Positions 1 to 9,521 of a DNA stretch of 16,609 nt are shown here, one piece after another. The stretch is from Auxenochlorella pyrenoidosa (Eukaryota; Chlorophyta; Trebouxiophyceae; Chlorellales; Chlorellaceae). The notes below the pieces were generated by a model, which searched no databases, was not told where the DNA came from, and saw only the letters and a program-made list of their open reading frames with translations. Made by a program: the position numbers and the translations under genes. How positions within the stretch are numbered: position 1 is the stretch's first letter; each line of letters opens with the position of its first letter. Where the stretch lies: assembly GCA_001430745.1 (NCBI GenBank), contig KQ482072.1, forward strand, positions 213,157-229,765. The letters run 5' to 3'.

Positions 1-118
1 TCAGGCTATGGGCTCCATCTTGTGGCAGGGCGTCAGGCTTGCTGCCAGGGAGGGGGGCAGGCTGGCTGGCGGGGCGCGCTTGCAGCAGGCCTGCGGGGTT
101 CACCTACCCATGCCACAG

Positions 119-1804
119 GGACGTGCAGCGCCAATCGTTGTTCACCTACACAGGCACCCCGCCCACAGCTCCGGTGCTGCATGGCCCCCCACCCCACTCC
201 CCACCCACCCAACCCCGCGCCCCGCCCGCAGTTCCAGTGCTGGTGCGAGAAGATCTGGTACGCTGTGGTGCGCTGCCGCGTGGTATCCTCGCCCCACATG
301 CCGCTGCCGGTGACCTGGTGAGCTCTAATGGGCTGTGCTACAATCGGGTTTATTGGGGAATGGCTGGGGGGAAGCGGGCCGAGGCGTCATTTGCGCGCGG
401 CCTGCAGCTGGTGCTGGCGCCGCGATGGAACCGCTGGCTGGGCCTCCGGGGGGGAAGCAGCGCGGGGCCTGCATGCCGCAGCTCACGTGCTTCCCGGCGT
501 CTGGGAGCCGCCTGCCGTTGCGGCACTAGTGACCTGTCTTGGGGGCAGTTGTTTCACAAACCCCTTTTGGTGTATTTTTTTTATGTAGTTAAACTTGAAA
601 TACAACCAACTGCTCCCTGCAGCCCCCAGGACTACCTGTTTCACCCTGGCCACTATGATGACAGCCCCGACCAGTGGGGGCCGCCCCTGGACCTTCGGGA
701 GCCGTCTTTCCTGGACAACCAGCGAACGCCGCGGGCAGTCAAGGTTGGTGGGGCGCCGCCGGGCGCAGGCGGGCATGCGCACGCCGCAGGGAGTGGAGGC
801 GGTAGGGTAAAGAGCTCGCTAGGCAGGAGCCGGGCGTGGGTGAGGCCATGGGTACCACAGGCAGGCCAGCGTGGGTGCGGGCTGTTGGGTGGGCGTACTG
901 AACTGGCGCGAGGCAAGGGCTTGGAGGGGCGCTGCTCTGCGCTGCTGAATTTCGCGCTGCGTTGAGGCGCCCACGCTACGCATGCTGTGGCTGCCTCGCA
1001 AGCTGTGGTCGCCCACAGCTCGGTTTTTGGGCGCGCCCATAGCTCACTGCCTGCGCTGCCCCGCTGCAGGAGTCGGTGCTTGTCATCCAGCCCTCTGCCG
1101 CCCTGGGCTGCACCGACTGCGTACGGGAGGAGGCGGCTGGCCTCGACGGCGCGCCGCGCCTGCTGGTCCCGCCCGGCCTGCACGACGCGCAGCTGCTGCG
1201 CCTGCTGGGCCCGTACCGGCGGTACCGCCTGTGGCGGCTGAGCTTTGAGGGGGTGGGCGCCGCGGAGCGCGCGTACGCGGGGTTTTCTAGTGCCGAGGCG
1301 GCGGGCGCCTTTGATCGGCGCATGGCGCACATCACAACCGATTTCTGCTGCAGGCGAGGCCGGGGCTGGGGCTGCCGGGGCTGCGTTGTCTTGTCCTGCT
1401 TTCGGCGGAGGCGGCAGCGCAGCGCGCTGCAAGGCCGACCCCGGCTGCTGCCCCTGCTGCTGCCGGTGATGACGCTGGTGGTGGCAGAGTCTTGAGTGCT
1501 GCATGACTGCATTCGCAACAAAGGGAGCATGCGATTGGTGCCTCAAAGGCCAGCGGCGTCCTGTCGACTGCGGCTGGGTGCATTTCCCTCGTGCTGACAC
1601 GCGCTGGGCGCCGCCGTGCTGCTGCCTGGCCCCTGCAGGCGCGAGGAGGAGGCCCCTCGGTACCACAAAGAGCACCAGATGAGCCTGCTCCTCAACATGA
1701 CCTCGCAGTTCAGCTACAGCAGCAGCTTTGACAGCAGTGGCAGCAGCAGCCGCGGCGATGCAGGCAGCACAATCAGCCGCCAGCAATCGCGCAAGGTTTT
1801 CTGA
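119..1804 (+). CDS. 3' part of an unidentified multi-exon gene
   Basis: I do not recognise the product. A chain of exons in consistent phase can be joined: about 119-173, 232-317, 623-743, 1070-1353 and 1639-1804, with TGA at 1802-1804. Most junctions are GT...CAG; the last donor would be GC (AG^GCGAGG). The first two exons are the least certain: an alternative GC donor near 158 would shift the frame of exon 232-317. Visible blocks are a Cys/Trp-rich segment (FQCWCEKIWYAVVRC), DYLFHPGHYDDSPDQWG, LWRLSFEGVG, a Phe-Cys-Cys-Arg motif at the exon 4/5 join followed by EEEAPRYHKEH, and a Ser-rich tail ending RKVF. Conserved-looking Cys, Trp and His suggest an enzyme or secretory protein, but no family can be named. 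The gene starts upstream of the window. It converges on the FKBP gene. Confidence 0.5.
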
Positions 1805-2413
1805 AAAGCTTTATCCCACTGTGAATCAATCCTTGAGTAGTCAAGCCCTCGTTCCATTGTGCCAACAGATGTAGACTTTGCACAGCGCGCCAACCAATAT
1901 GTGGTCACTGTGCAGCTGTTACGGGGGCCGGTCCGCTGCCTGCCTGCAATCTTGCCGGGGGATGGCCATGCTTACTGCCTGCACAGGGGTGGTCAGTCCT
2001 CGCAATCTGAAGGTGGCGCTCGGCTACAGAGGCGACCCGTTGCCCAAACAGAAGCTGCCCTGTTCACCAAGGCTTGGCCGGCTGTCTCTTCTGCGCTGTG
2101 CTTCCCTCCCCCACTGCAGGCAGGCAATGCAGCAGCAGCATTGCGGGGCTGTGGCGGCAGCGGCGGCAGCGGCGAGTCTGGGCTGCGGCGGTGTGGGCGC
2201 CGCGTCTGCGTGCGGCCTGGCTTGGCCTGGCCCAGCTGCAGCAGCATGCTGCAGCCCCCTGGCAGCCTGGTGGAGCATGTGAATGCGATGGTGAGCCGTG
2301 CAGGGCATGCTGGGACAGCAGGATGGTGTGCCTGCTGCGCGCGCTGCGCTCTGCTGCTTGCGCAGGCAAGGCCGCCTTGCAAGCCGAGTGCACGCTGCTG
2401 GAGGGAAACGTCC

Positions 2414-2418
2414 TTACA
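2414..2418 (-). promoter_or_regulatory. Putative TGTAA polyadenylation signal of the FKBP gene
   Basis: The plus strand reads TTACA, so the minus strand reads TGTAA, the usual green-algal near-upstream polyadenylation element. It lies about 465 nt beyond the FKBP stop codon. That is long but possible, and no nearer copy was seen on that strand. Confidence 0.35.
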
Positions 2419-2751
2419 TGTTTGACACAAAACCCTTGGGCGTGACAACAGGCACAGGTGAAATGTGGGAGTTCAGAGTGCAGCGATGGTAGACAGCAGG
2501 TTCTAGATTACCTTGGCATGAAAGCAAAAGAATGGCAGTTCAGGCAGAGGGAAAACTGATGCCTGGCGTGTGGATCAAACGTTGAAAAGAGGCCTGAGCA
2601 GCTGGGAAGCATGCAACGGGACCACCGATTGTGGACAGCGTCAGCAGGCAGCGCAGCCAGAAGTGTGGAGAGGAGGCAAAGAGGCTCGGGAGCGCCTGAA
2701 GGGCCCGGCAGGGCAGCTGAGTGCACACTTCCCTGCTGAGTGCTGGCCGTG

Positions 2752-2765
2752 CCGCCACGTGGCGG
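2752..2765. repeat. 14-bp perfect palindrome with G-box core
   Basis: CCGCCACGTGGCGG is its own reverse complement and contains the bHLH/bZIP core CACGTG. It sits in the presumed FKBP 3' UTR between convergent genes. A role is not established; in a GC-rich genome this could be chance. Confidence 0.6.
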
Positions 2766-2881
2766 GGTGGGGCGAATTCAACAAATTCAAGGGCTGCCAC
2801 ACATGCCACGAGCGCTGTTGCTGCCATGCTGCACCCAGGCGCCAGGAAGGGGCGGGCGCACGTGACAGCTGGCCAGCTTCC

Positions 2882-5348
2882 TCATCCCTCCACCAGCTTC
2901 ACGCGGTACCCCGCAGCATCCTGCTTGATGCTCAGCAGCTCCACATCAAAGTCCAGGGTGGCCCCCGGGGGCACCTCGCCCACGCCCTGCAATCAAAGAG
3001 GGGGGGGGGGGGGGGCTCTTTGCAGGGGGCCGCTGGTCTAAGAGCCGGCGGCTCCAGACAGGATGCCAGCGGTCGGCTGTCAGGGGTGCCATCGCATGGG
3101 GCTGGCTCCCTTTGCCATCAGAGAGTGGATGGCGACGGCAAGATTGCGAGGGGGTGGGGCTGCAGACTGTGGCATGCTGGTACTGCCCCGAAGAGTGCCC
3201 AGGCTGTGCGCGGCGCCGCCGATGTGCAGGCACATCACACCCAGCGGCCAGCCAGCTTGGCCTTGGCCCAAAACCAATATTCGGCTCAGCCCTTGAGACA
3301 ATACGGCAATCCCTTGACCAAAATCATTGCACCCCCACTTGCCTTATCCCCATATGCCAGGTTGGGCGGCACAATCAGCTTGCGCCGGCCGCCCACCTGC
3401 ACCGGGACAAGAGGATGGGTGGGGGGCCGCCAGCCGACGATCAGTGTGGCACTGGCGCTGCTGGCGGTGACTGCCCACCCCTCGTTCAGGCTCTTCAAAG
3501 GGGAGTCCACGCACAGGCAGGGAGCAACGCAGCCTGCAGCCGGGCGCTGCAGGCAGGCGACCTTGCCACATCGCGTCAAGTGCTCAGCCCCATGCCCAAA
3601 GGAGCAGGCGGAGAAGGAGCAGGGGCGGCTGGGGGCCCATGATGGTGCACACCCACCCACCCGCATGCCGCGCACGCCGAGGTCGAGCCCCCTAAGGGTG
3701 CCGCCGGCGCCGCGGGCGCCAACATCAAAGCCCAGCGGCGTGCCGCCCGTCACTCCCATGCCCTGCCTGCAGCAGTCAATCAATCAATTACATTTAATGT
3801 CCACCGAGCCAGCAGGCTCATGAGGCTGCAGCAGCGCAGCAGCAGCAGCAGCGGCAAGCAGAGGGGGTGTCAGCTCCTGGTCGAGTGTCGGCTCCTAATC
3901 GGCAGGTCGCTGTGCGCCCGCCAGCGCGCAGGCACCGCTGAGCTGTCCCGGCTGTGCTGCAACCAAAATGACTCTGTGGGCGCCACCAGCGCAAGCTCGA
4001 TCCTCCTGCCAGCCGGCTAGTCCTTACCTCGTGGTGATGAAGGTCACGCCCTTCCACTTGGCTTCAAAGTGCACTGCAAAGGGGCGTGTGCAGGCACGGC
4101 CTCTAGGCACCGGCCTTCAGGAAGGGCCGCAGGCTGCAGCGAGCCGCAGAGGGGTGCCTCGGCACGTGCTGGTGCCTGCTCCAGAATCCAGTCTGTGCCC
4201 AGCAGGCCTGCTGCTGCGCGCCTGGAGAGAAGCTGTGGAGAACGCCCATGACTGACGCGAGGACGGGTACGGATCTCTAGAACATGCCTCAAGGGGCTGG
4301 TCTGAGCCTTGCAGTCCAAAACCTCTCTGACAGCCGCCCCGCCCACCCACGACTCACCCACGACGCGCTTGCCCTCTGTGGCCTCGGCGCCGGTGCCTAT
4401 AGTCACATCATAGAACCTGCGGCAGCATGAGGTAAGGCATGAGGTAGTTCAAGGGGGGTGCTGGCTGCTGACCAGGCTGACAGGCAGATGGGTCCATGCA
4501 GGGCGCACTCAAGGGTCGATGTAGGGCGCGGCAGGCCGTGCGCTCGGCTGGCGAGGCGGGGCTGCTGTTGCGCAACCGTCGTCCCCAGCCGAGGAGGACC
4601 CCAGCAGGAGCATGGGGTGCAAACTGTGAACATAGATCATTGCAGCAAAGCGCGCCCACGCCGGCGGCGAGGGTGGGGCCGCCTCCCAGCGTGGCGCCCA
4701 GCGTGGCGCCCAGCGTGGCACCCAGCGTGGCGCCCAGCGTGGCGCCCAGCGTGGCACCCAGCGTGGCGCCCAGCGTGGCGCCCAGCGTGGCACCCGGCGT
4801 GGCACCCAGCGCCTCACTTGAGGCCGTCGGGCCCATCCGTGTACTCGCTCTCCGGCACCTTGACCTTGCGCTTGTTGGTCAGGTCCTGCAGCGGCAGCGG
4901 GGGAGCGCGCCAGGTAGCAGGGATAAGCAGGGCAGCAAAGCGTTGTGGAGTCACAACAAGGTGCAACCAGGTCGGCGGGAGCGGCACGGTGCAGTCGGGC
5001 AGTGGGGGAGCGTGCAGGCAGCAGGGTTTGGCGGGGGCAGCAGCGAGCAGGCGGGAACCAGGCGCTCGCGCAGCGTCTGGCACGAAGTTTGGCAAGGGAC
5101 TTCCGGAGAGGGGCATGGGAGTAGGACACAAGCAGGATGCACGGCTTGCCTTCTTGAAGCCTGGCAGAGCCTGCGCCTGTTGCACGCCCGCAGTGCTGCT
5201 GGCGGCGAGGGCGGCGGCACCCAGCAGCAGGCCGCGGCGGCTGCCGCCAGGGCACGCATCCGCCGCCCCTGCATCGCATGCAGGAAAGGGCGTTTGACCG
5301 GGCGGCCACGAGATGCTTCGGCAAACGCTTCACCTGCACAGTGGCCAT
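2882..5348 (-). CDS. Thylakoid-lumen FKBP-type peptidyl-prolyl isomerase (FKBP17-like)
   Basis: This is an immunophilin of the FKBP fold, expected in the thylakoid lumen. Minus-strand exons are 5150-5348, 4818-4885, 4358-4416, 4028-4073, 3661-3766, 3343-3396 and 2882-2986 (TGA at 2882-2884); all joins from exon 2 on keep frame. The chosen ATG (5346-5348) has a good context (atcATGG) and opens a basic, Ser/Ala-rich plastid transit region. This is followed by a twin-arginine lumen signal (SRRGLLLGAAALAAS...AQA|LPGF). The domain then runs through VHFEAKWKGVTFITTR, GLDLGVRGMR, VGGRRKLIVPPNLAYGDK and EVPPGATLDFDVELLSIKQ, ending VKLVEG. From memory of family features, plant FKBP17-1 is the closest. 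The usual active-site Asp (FD motif) and Trp are replaced by Ile-Thr and Leu, so catalysis may be weak. Exon 1 is one base out of frame between the transit region and the RR motif (see frameshift entry). Two introns use GC donors (5149 and 3342). The corrected protein would be about 211 aa. Confidence 0.88.
3000..3015. repeat. 16-bp G homopolymer (intronic poly-C tract on the coding strand)
   Basis: A run of 16 G on the plus strand reads as poly-C on the FKBP coding strand. It lies about 13 nt upstream of the acceptor of the last FKBP intron, in the position of the polypyrimidine tract. Its length is likely to be unstable and prone to sequencing error. Confidence 0.8.
4685..4812. repeat. 12-bp tandem repeat array in FKBP intron 2
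   Basis: Ten full copies (4685-4804) of CCCAGCGTGGCG or CCCAGCGTGGCA are followed by a partial eleventh. Unit 10 carries one extra change (CCCGGCG). The last base of successive units reads G,G,A,G,G,A,G,G,A,A, a 36-bp higher-order period for the first nine units. On the FKBP coding strand the array begins within a few bases of the intron's 5' splice site (donor GT at 4816-4817). Twelve is a multiple of three, so long open frames run through it (PSVA, GATL and WAPR repeats), but these are artefacts of the array. Confidence 0.95.
5266..5269 (-). other. Apparent +1 frameshift (or micro-intron) in FKBP exon 1
   Basis: Upstream of this C4 run (G4 on the coding strand) the open frame gives the transit peptide MATVQVKRLPKHLVAAR.... 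Downstream, the frame that joins correctly to exon 2 gives SRRGLLLGAAALAAS. Removing one G makes exon 1 exactly 66 codons and joins both parts. Two 58-nt removals would also restore frame: donor GTTTGC to the CAG just before the G run, or donor GTCAAA to the GGCAG before CCGCCGCGG. Both donors are weak. A sequence error is the simplest reading. Confidence 0.6.
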
Positions 5349-5813
5349 GATGCTGGGCACAGTCATGAGGAGTCGCACCTGGCTCAGCGCTGCACTGCGT
5401 GCCTGCTGCCGGCAGCGCTGGTAGCCTCTGCGCTGAGCGCCGCTGCTGCAGCTGTACGCAGGCCCCCCAGCGTGTCGCCAGGCTCGTCAGCTGCGCCATG
5501 GCTCACTCCCTGTGGCTGCACAATACTCAGGGAGGAGCACTGGGGGGCTTGGAGGTGGCCCAAAAATGCCAGGCCCTCGCGATCCTTCCGATCGCCACGA
5601 TGCCACCCAGGCAATGGTCGGATACAGGGACAGTCACTATTGCAAAAGATGAGCCACCTGGTTACGCCCAGCACGCGTGCCGCGACCTTATTTCTCTCGA
5701 GAGAGGCCCCCGACTGGCATTCTGTGAATTATTCTCGGCTCGAAATTCAGTGACATTTCCAATACCTCTGCTGTCTCTCTCATCTGCTTCCAACACCGTC
5801 CAACCTTTGCACC
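5349..5813. promoter_or_regulatory. Divergent promoter region, FKBP / MDR reductase
   Basis: These 465 bp separate the start codons of two divergent genes, so they should hold both 5' UTRs and both promoters. No convincing TATA box is seen near either start. The right half is less GC-rich and contains a 12-bp palindrome, TCTCTCGAGAGA, at 5693-5704. No gene is apparent here. Confidence 0.55.
5693..5704. repeat. 12-bp palindrome TCTCTCGAGAGA
   Basis: This is a perfect inverted repeat made of CTCT/GAGA units. It lies 110 bp upstream of the reductase start and about 345 bp upstream of the FKBP start. It is a candidate transcription-factor site by position only. Confidence 0.6.
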
Positions 5814-8800
5814 ATGGCGGCCCAGACCAACCTGCGGGTCCAGCTGGATGCCTTCAACATCAAGGACCCCGTCGCGTCCATCAGCGTGGCTAGCGCGCCC
5901 ATCCCTGAGCCGGCAGAGGTGTGTCAGGCGGCGGCGGCGCCACCTGCCGTCGGCTTCCGCCCGCGTTTGCAGCTCCGCTGGCATACAGAGCTGCTCATGG
6001 GAGGCAGCCCATGCTTGTCAGGCCTCCCGCGGGCAGCCCCCCTGCCTGCGCGCCCCAACCCTGCCCCACTGGCGCTGCCCGACCAGCGCGTCTCTTGAGC
6101 GGCGGCCGCAGGATGACGTAATTCAGTGCCAACGCCCAGGCAGCCGACGCGTCAAAACCCACCCACACCCCTGCCGCCCTTTCCCGTGCCCCTGCCTGCA
6201 GGGCGAGGTGCTGGTGCGCCTGATGCTGCGCCCAGTCAACCCCGCGGACGTCTTCTCGCTGCAGGGCGTCTACCCTGGCTTCCGCCCCTCGGCCCTGCCA
6301 GCTGTGCCCGGCCTGGAGGGTGAGCTGGCGCTGCTGGGCTGATGAGCCAGGGGCGCTGCTGGGGCCTTGGTGCCCGGGGTGCAGCGGCCCTGTGGCATTT
6401 GGAGGCGCAGTCCTGGCTTTACGCGCACCGGCGCACGGGCTGCCAGTCGCTGGCTTGCCACTGCCGGTGCACAGCCGAGCCTGCCTCGCTGCCTGCCACA
6501 CTTGTTGCGCGCCCCTGCGCCGCGCCCACCCCTGCTCCCCCTGGCCCGCCACCGCAGGCATGGGCACTGTGGTGTCCAACGGACCAGGCTCTTCTAAGTT
6601 TGCGCCCGGCCAGCGAGTGGCGGGTGCACCGTTTGACAGGTGGGTGGGTCCACCCCCTTTTGACAGGTGGCATGCATGAGCCCAGGCAGCCGAGCAGCAG
6701 GGGGACACGCGGCACTGGCGAGTCTTGTCCATGGCCACCGCATGTGCAGCCTCGCCCCGCCGAGCCCTGTTACGTCGATGCCCGCACCAGCTGCCCCCCC
6801 TGCACGTGAACGGTGCCGTTCCCCCTGCCTCCCCTGCATCGCAGCGTGGAGAGCGGGTGCGGCACGTGGCAGCAGTACATCGTGGCAAAGGAGTCCAGCC
6901 TGGTGGCTGTGCCCGATGGCGTCAGCGATGATGCGGCAGCGCAGGTGGGCTGGCGTGGCCAGCAAGGCTGCAGCGGGCTTGCGAGCCGGGCGCTTGCAGC
7001 CCGACCGTGCCGGGGTGTTGCACTCTGCATTCCTGTTGGCGAGACATTGGGAGGCAGATGCTGCTGGACTGCTGGGTCTGCCAGCACCTGCGCGACGCAT
7101 CGGCCTGGTTTGTGCACACCACCCCTGCTCCCCCGTTGATGCGTTCCCTGCCTGGCCCCCCCCGCTGGCTCACATGCCCGGCCCTGCCTCCACCTGCCCT
7201 GCAGTTCTGGGTCAACCCGGTGACGGTGGTGGGCATGCTGGATGTGCTGGCGGTACCGCAGGGGGAGTACCTGCTGCAGACGGCCGCCGGCAGCGTGCTG
7301 GGCCGGCAGGTCATCCAGGTGCGCCGGGGCTGGGGACGCTGCCAGGGAAAACAGTTAAGAGTGCGGCTGGCAGCGTGCTGCACTGTCGATGAGGCAGCGT
7401 CTGCTGCGCGTGGCTGTTTGGCAGGGCTGTCAAGTAAGGACTGCCAGGTGGAATCCCCCCGCACACCTGGCTGCTGGCGCGCGTCTTGCTGGCTGGGCTG
7501 GATTCCAACCCCCGGCCCTCGCCCCACCCCCACCCCCTTACCCCTGGCTGCAGCTGGCCAAGCACCGCGGCATCCGCACCATCAGCGTGGTGCGCCGGCA
7601 GGAGCTTGCCGATGAGCTCAAGGCCCTTGGGTGAGAGAGCTTCAGCTGGGCCGCCTGCTGCCTCTCATTTGCTTGCCGGGTTGCGGGGCAGGGCAGCCGG
7701 TGGTGGGGCTGGGGTCTCTGATGTGCGCTTTGGGAGTTGGTGCTCTCAGAAGAGTCTCGGGGAGGCGTCGCAGGTGGCCGGTCCACTTTCCGCTCCGTCG
7801 GACATTTGCTGCTCAGCAGCATGGGCTGTGCGCGGCCCCGCGGGATTTTCCCGTAGGCGCAAGGGCACAGGCCCGGGGCGCAAGGCGAAGGCTTTCGTAG
7901 GGTGGACGCCGCAGCTCCTCTCTGTTCGCCGGCATCCGCCCACCTGCGTGCTTGCCCCTCTGTCCTGCCTTGCAGGGCCGACGAGGTGGTGGTGTCTGTG
8001 GAGGGGGAGGGGCTGGTGGACAAGGTCAGGGAGATCACCGGCGGGCGCGGCGCCTATGCGGCGATCGAGTGCATCGGCGGCGAGATCTTTGCGCAGGTGG
8101 GTTCACCCTTTTGTTCGGTTCCATCCAGAGGCTGGCGGGGCAGCCCTGCAGAGGAGGCAGCAGCAGCAGCCGCGGCCTGGCGGGCCTGCAGGTTGGCAGC
8201 AGCGCAACTACGGTGCAGTGGCGCAGCGCCTACAGGCGGTGCTCCCGCTGATGGTACTGCCTTGCGCCGCCAACGCCTTGGCGCGTGCAGCCTGCTCAGT
8301 TTTAGGCACATTTCTGCGCAGTTGGAGTCTGGATTGGTGGCCGGTGAGCCGAAGTTGCCGAGGCATGCTAATCTGATCTCCTCTGCTCCCTTTCCGGCGC
8401 CGCAGGTGTGCGGCGCTGTGCGCGACAACGGCAGCGTGCTCATCTACGGCGCAATGAGCGGCCTGACCGCCACGTATGCGTGAGTGGCCTGCCCTGCTGC
8501 CCCCCCCCCCCCCGTGTGGGGCAGGCATGCCCTGCCGGCCTCCCCTCTTGCCCACCTGCCGGCTGCCCATTCCGGTGCCTCCGGCTTGAAAGCCTCTACG
8601 GCAGACACTGTCGTCGGCAGATGGCCCGGGGCAATGCCTGCTCGTCCGAGCCTGCGCGCGCGCTGCCTCTGACCCTGCGCCACCTGCTGCCCTCCCCCGG
8701 CTGCAGCATCCCCGACCCTCTGTTCCGTGGCGTGAAGATTTCTGGCTTCTGGCTCATGCCCTACACCAACAGGTGGGCAGGCTGCAGGTTGATTGTGTGT

Positions 8801-9399
8801 TGAAGGTGCCAGGCAGGGCGGTGGGTGCATCAGGCCTGCTTGGGCGCTTGCCCGCCCGGCCAGCATGCTGACCGCCCAGTGCACCTCCTGGGGGCCTTCA
8901 GCTGCCTGCTGCTCCTTCTCGGGCCGTCGCTGACGGGTCTTGCCACCTCCTGCCCTCCCCTGCCTGGTGCAGCCTGCCCGCCGACGAGCGCGCCAAGATG
9001 ATGGAGGGGGTGATGCAGCTGCTCAAGGATGGCGTCATCACGCCCTACGCAGGTGGGCTTGTTCCTATCTGCTCGGGCTATTGGAATGAATCCGATAGGG
9101 GGTGGACAGATTCAGGAGGACCCGGCGCAGCCTCTCTGCCCGCTGGGCCAGCGACTGGCCGGCTGCCTGTAATGCAGCCGTGCGCGCAGGCCAGCGGCCT
9201 CCCGAGCGCGGTGCCCCCGCGTGTATGCGGCGGTGCCCATTCGCAGCAGCTCCTTCAGAGGGGCTCAGAAGCAGCACCCGGCATTCAACCCCCCTCCTGC
9301 CCCCTTGCAGGCCGCCGCTTCCCGCTGGACCAGGTTAAGGAGGCGGTTGCAGTGGCCACCTCTGCCGCCCGCGGCGGCAAGGCGCTGCTGGAGGGCTGA
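5814..9399 (+). CDS. Medium-chain dehydrogenase/reductase, enoyl reductase/quinone oxidoreductase type
   Basis: This is an NAD(P)H-dependent, zinc-free MDR family oxidoreductase of 341 aa. Exons: 5814-5918, 6202-6319, 6558-6639, 6845-6944, 7205-7318, 7554-7630, 7976-8096, 8406-8479, 8707-8772, 8973-9052 and 9311-9399, all in phase with GT...AG introns. The ATG has a strong context (accATGG). The N-terminal GroES-like part has RPVNPADVFSLQG and the PGLEGMGTVV block (about residues 45-80). The coenzyme-binding fold has FWVNPVTVVGML and TAAGSVLGRQVIQ (Gly164, Gly168), then ISVVRR and GADEVV. A YGAMSG motif lies near residue 255 and the C-terminus is PLDQVKEAVA...GGKALLEG. These features fit mitochondrial-type trans-2-enoyl-CoA reductases and bacterial NADPH:quinone reductases; substrate cannot be decided. 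No transit peptide is evident, so it is probably cytosolic. A second donor 27 nt beyond exon 3 could insert nine residues in frame. Confidence 0.9.
6667..6668 (+). other. Alternative in-frame 5' splice site of MDR exon 3
   Basis: The exon 3 end TTTGACAG^GTGGG (donor at 6640) is duplicated as TTTGACAG^GTGGC (donor at 6667). Use of the second site would add 27 nt, encoding RWVGPPPFD, with no stop and no frame change. Confidence 0.5.
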
Positions 9400-9521
9400 G
9401 CCTGCCAGAGGGCTGGGCCTGCCTGGCCTCGTGCCCGAGCGCCGCCCGAGCTGCGGTGCAAGGGACCGAGCAGCAGCCCCAGCTCACGTGCGGCGGGTCA
9501 ACAGGCCCTTGCCTCATCGAG

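Larger units (their letters stand above)
1805..2881. other. Convergent intergenic/3' UTR region
   Basis: This stretch lies between the stop of the unidentified + strand gene and the stop of the - strand FKBP gene, and should hold both 3' UTRs. No TGTAA is visible on the + strand. The only clear algal polyadenylation motif is TTACA at 2414-2418, which reads TGTAA on the minus strand and would give the FKBP mRNA a 3' UTR of about 465 nt. An open frame of 188 codons (1859-2425, +) crosses CAG/GCN-rich sequence (about 2120-2260). It shows no domain and no convincing splice partners, so I do not call it a gene. A 14-bp palindrome with a CACGTG core lies at 2752-2765. Confidence 0.5.

Noticed and set aside
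653..1786. Long minus-strand open frame (377 codons)
   Set aside because: It is antisense to well-phased plus-strand exons. Long antisense frames are expected at this GC content.
1859..2425. 188-codon open frame on the + strand after the first gene
   Set aside because: It is GC-rich, CAG/GCN-repeat-driven sequence with similar open frames on both strands, no recognisable domain and no splice partners. It is more likely 3' UTR or intergenic.
4408..4836. GATL-repeat protein (142 codons, minus) and PSVA/WAPR repeat proteins
   Set aside because: These are translations of the intronic 12-bp array, whose unit length is a multiple of three.
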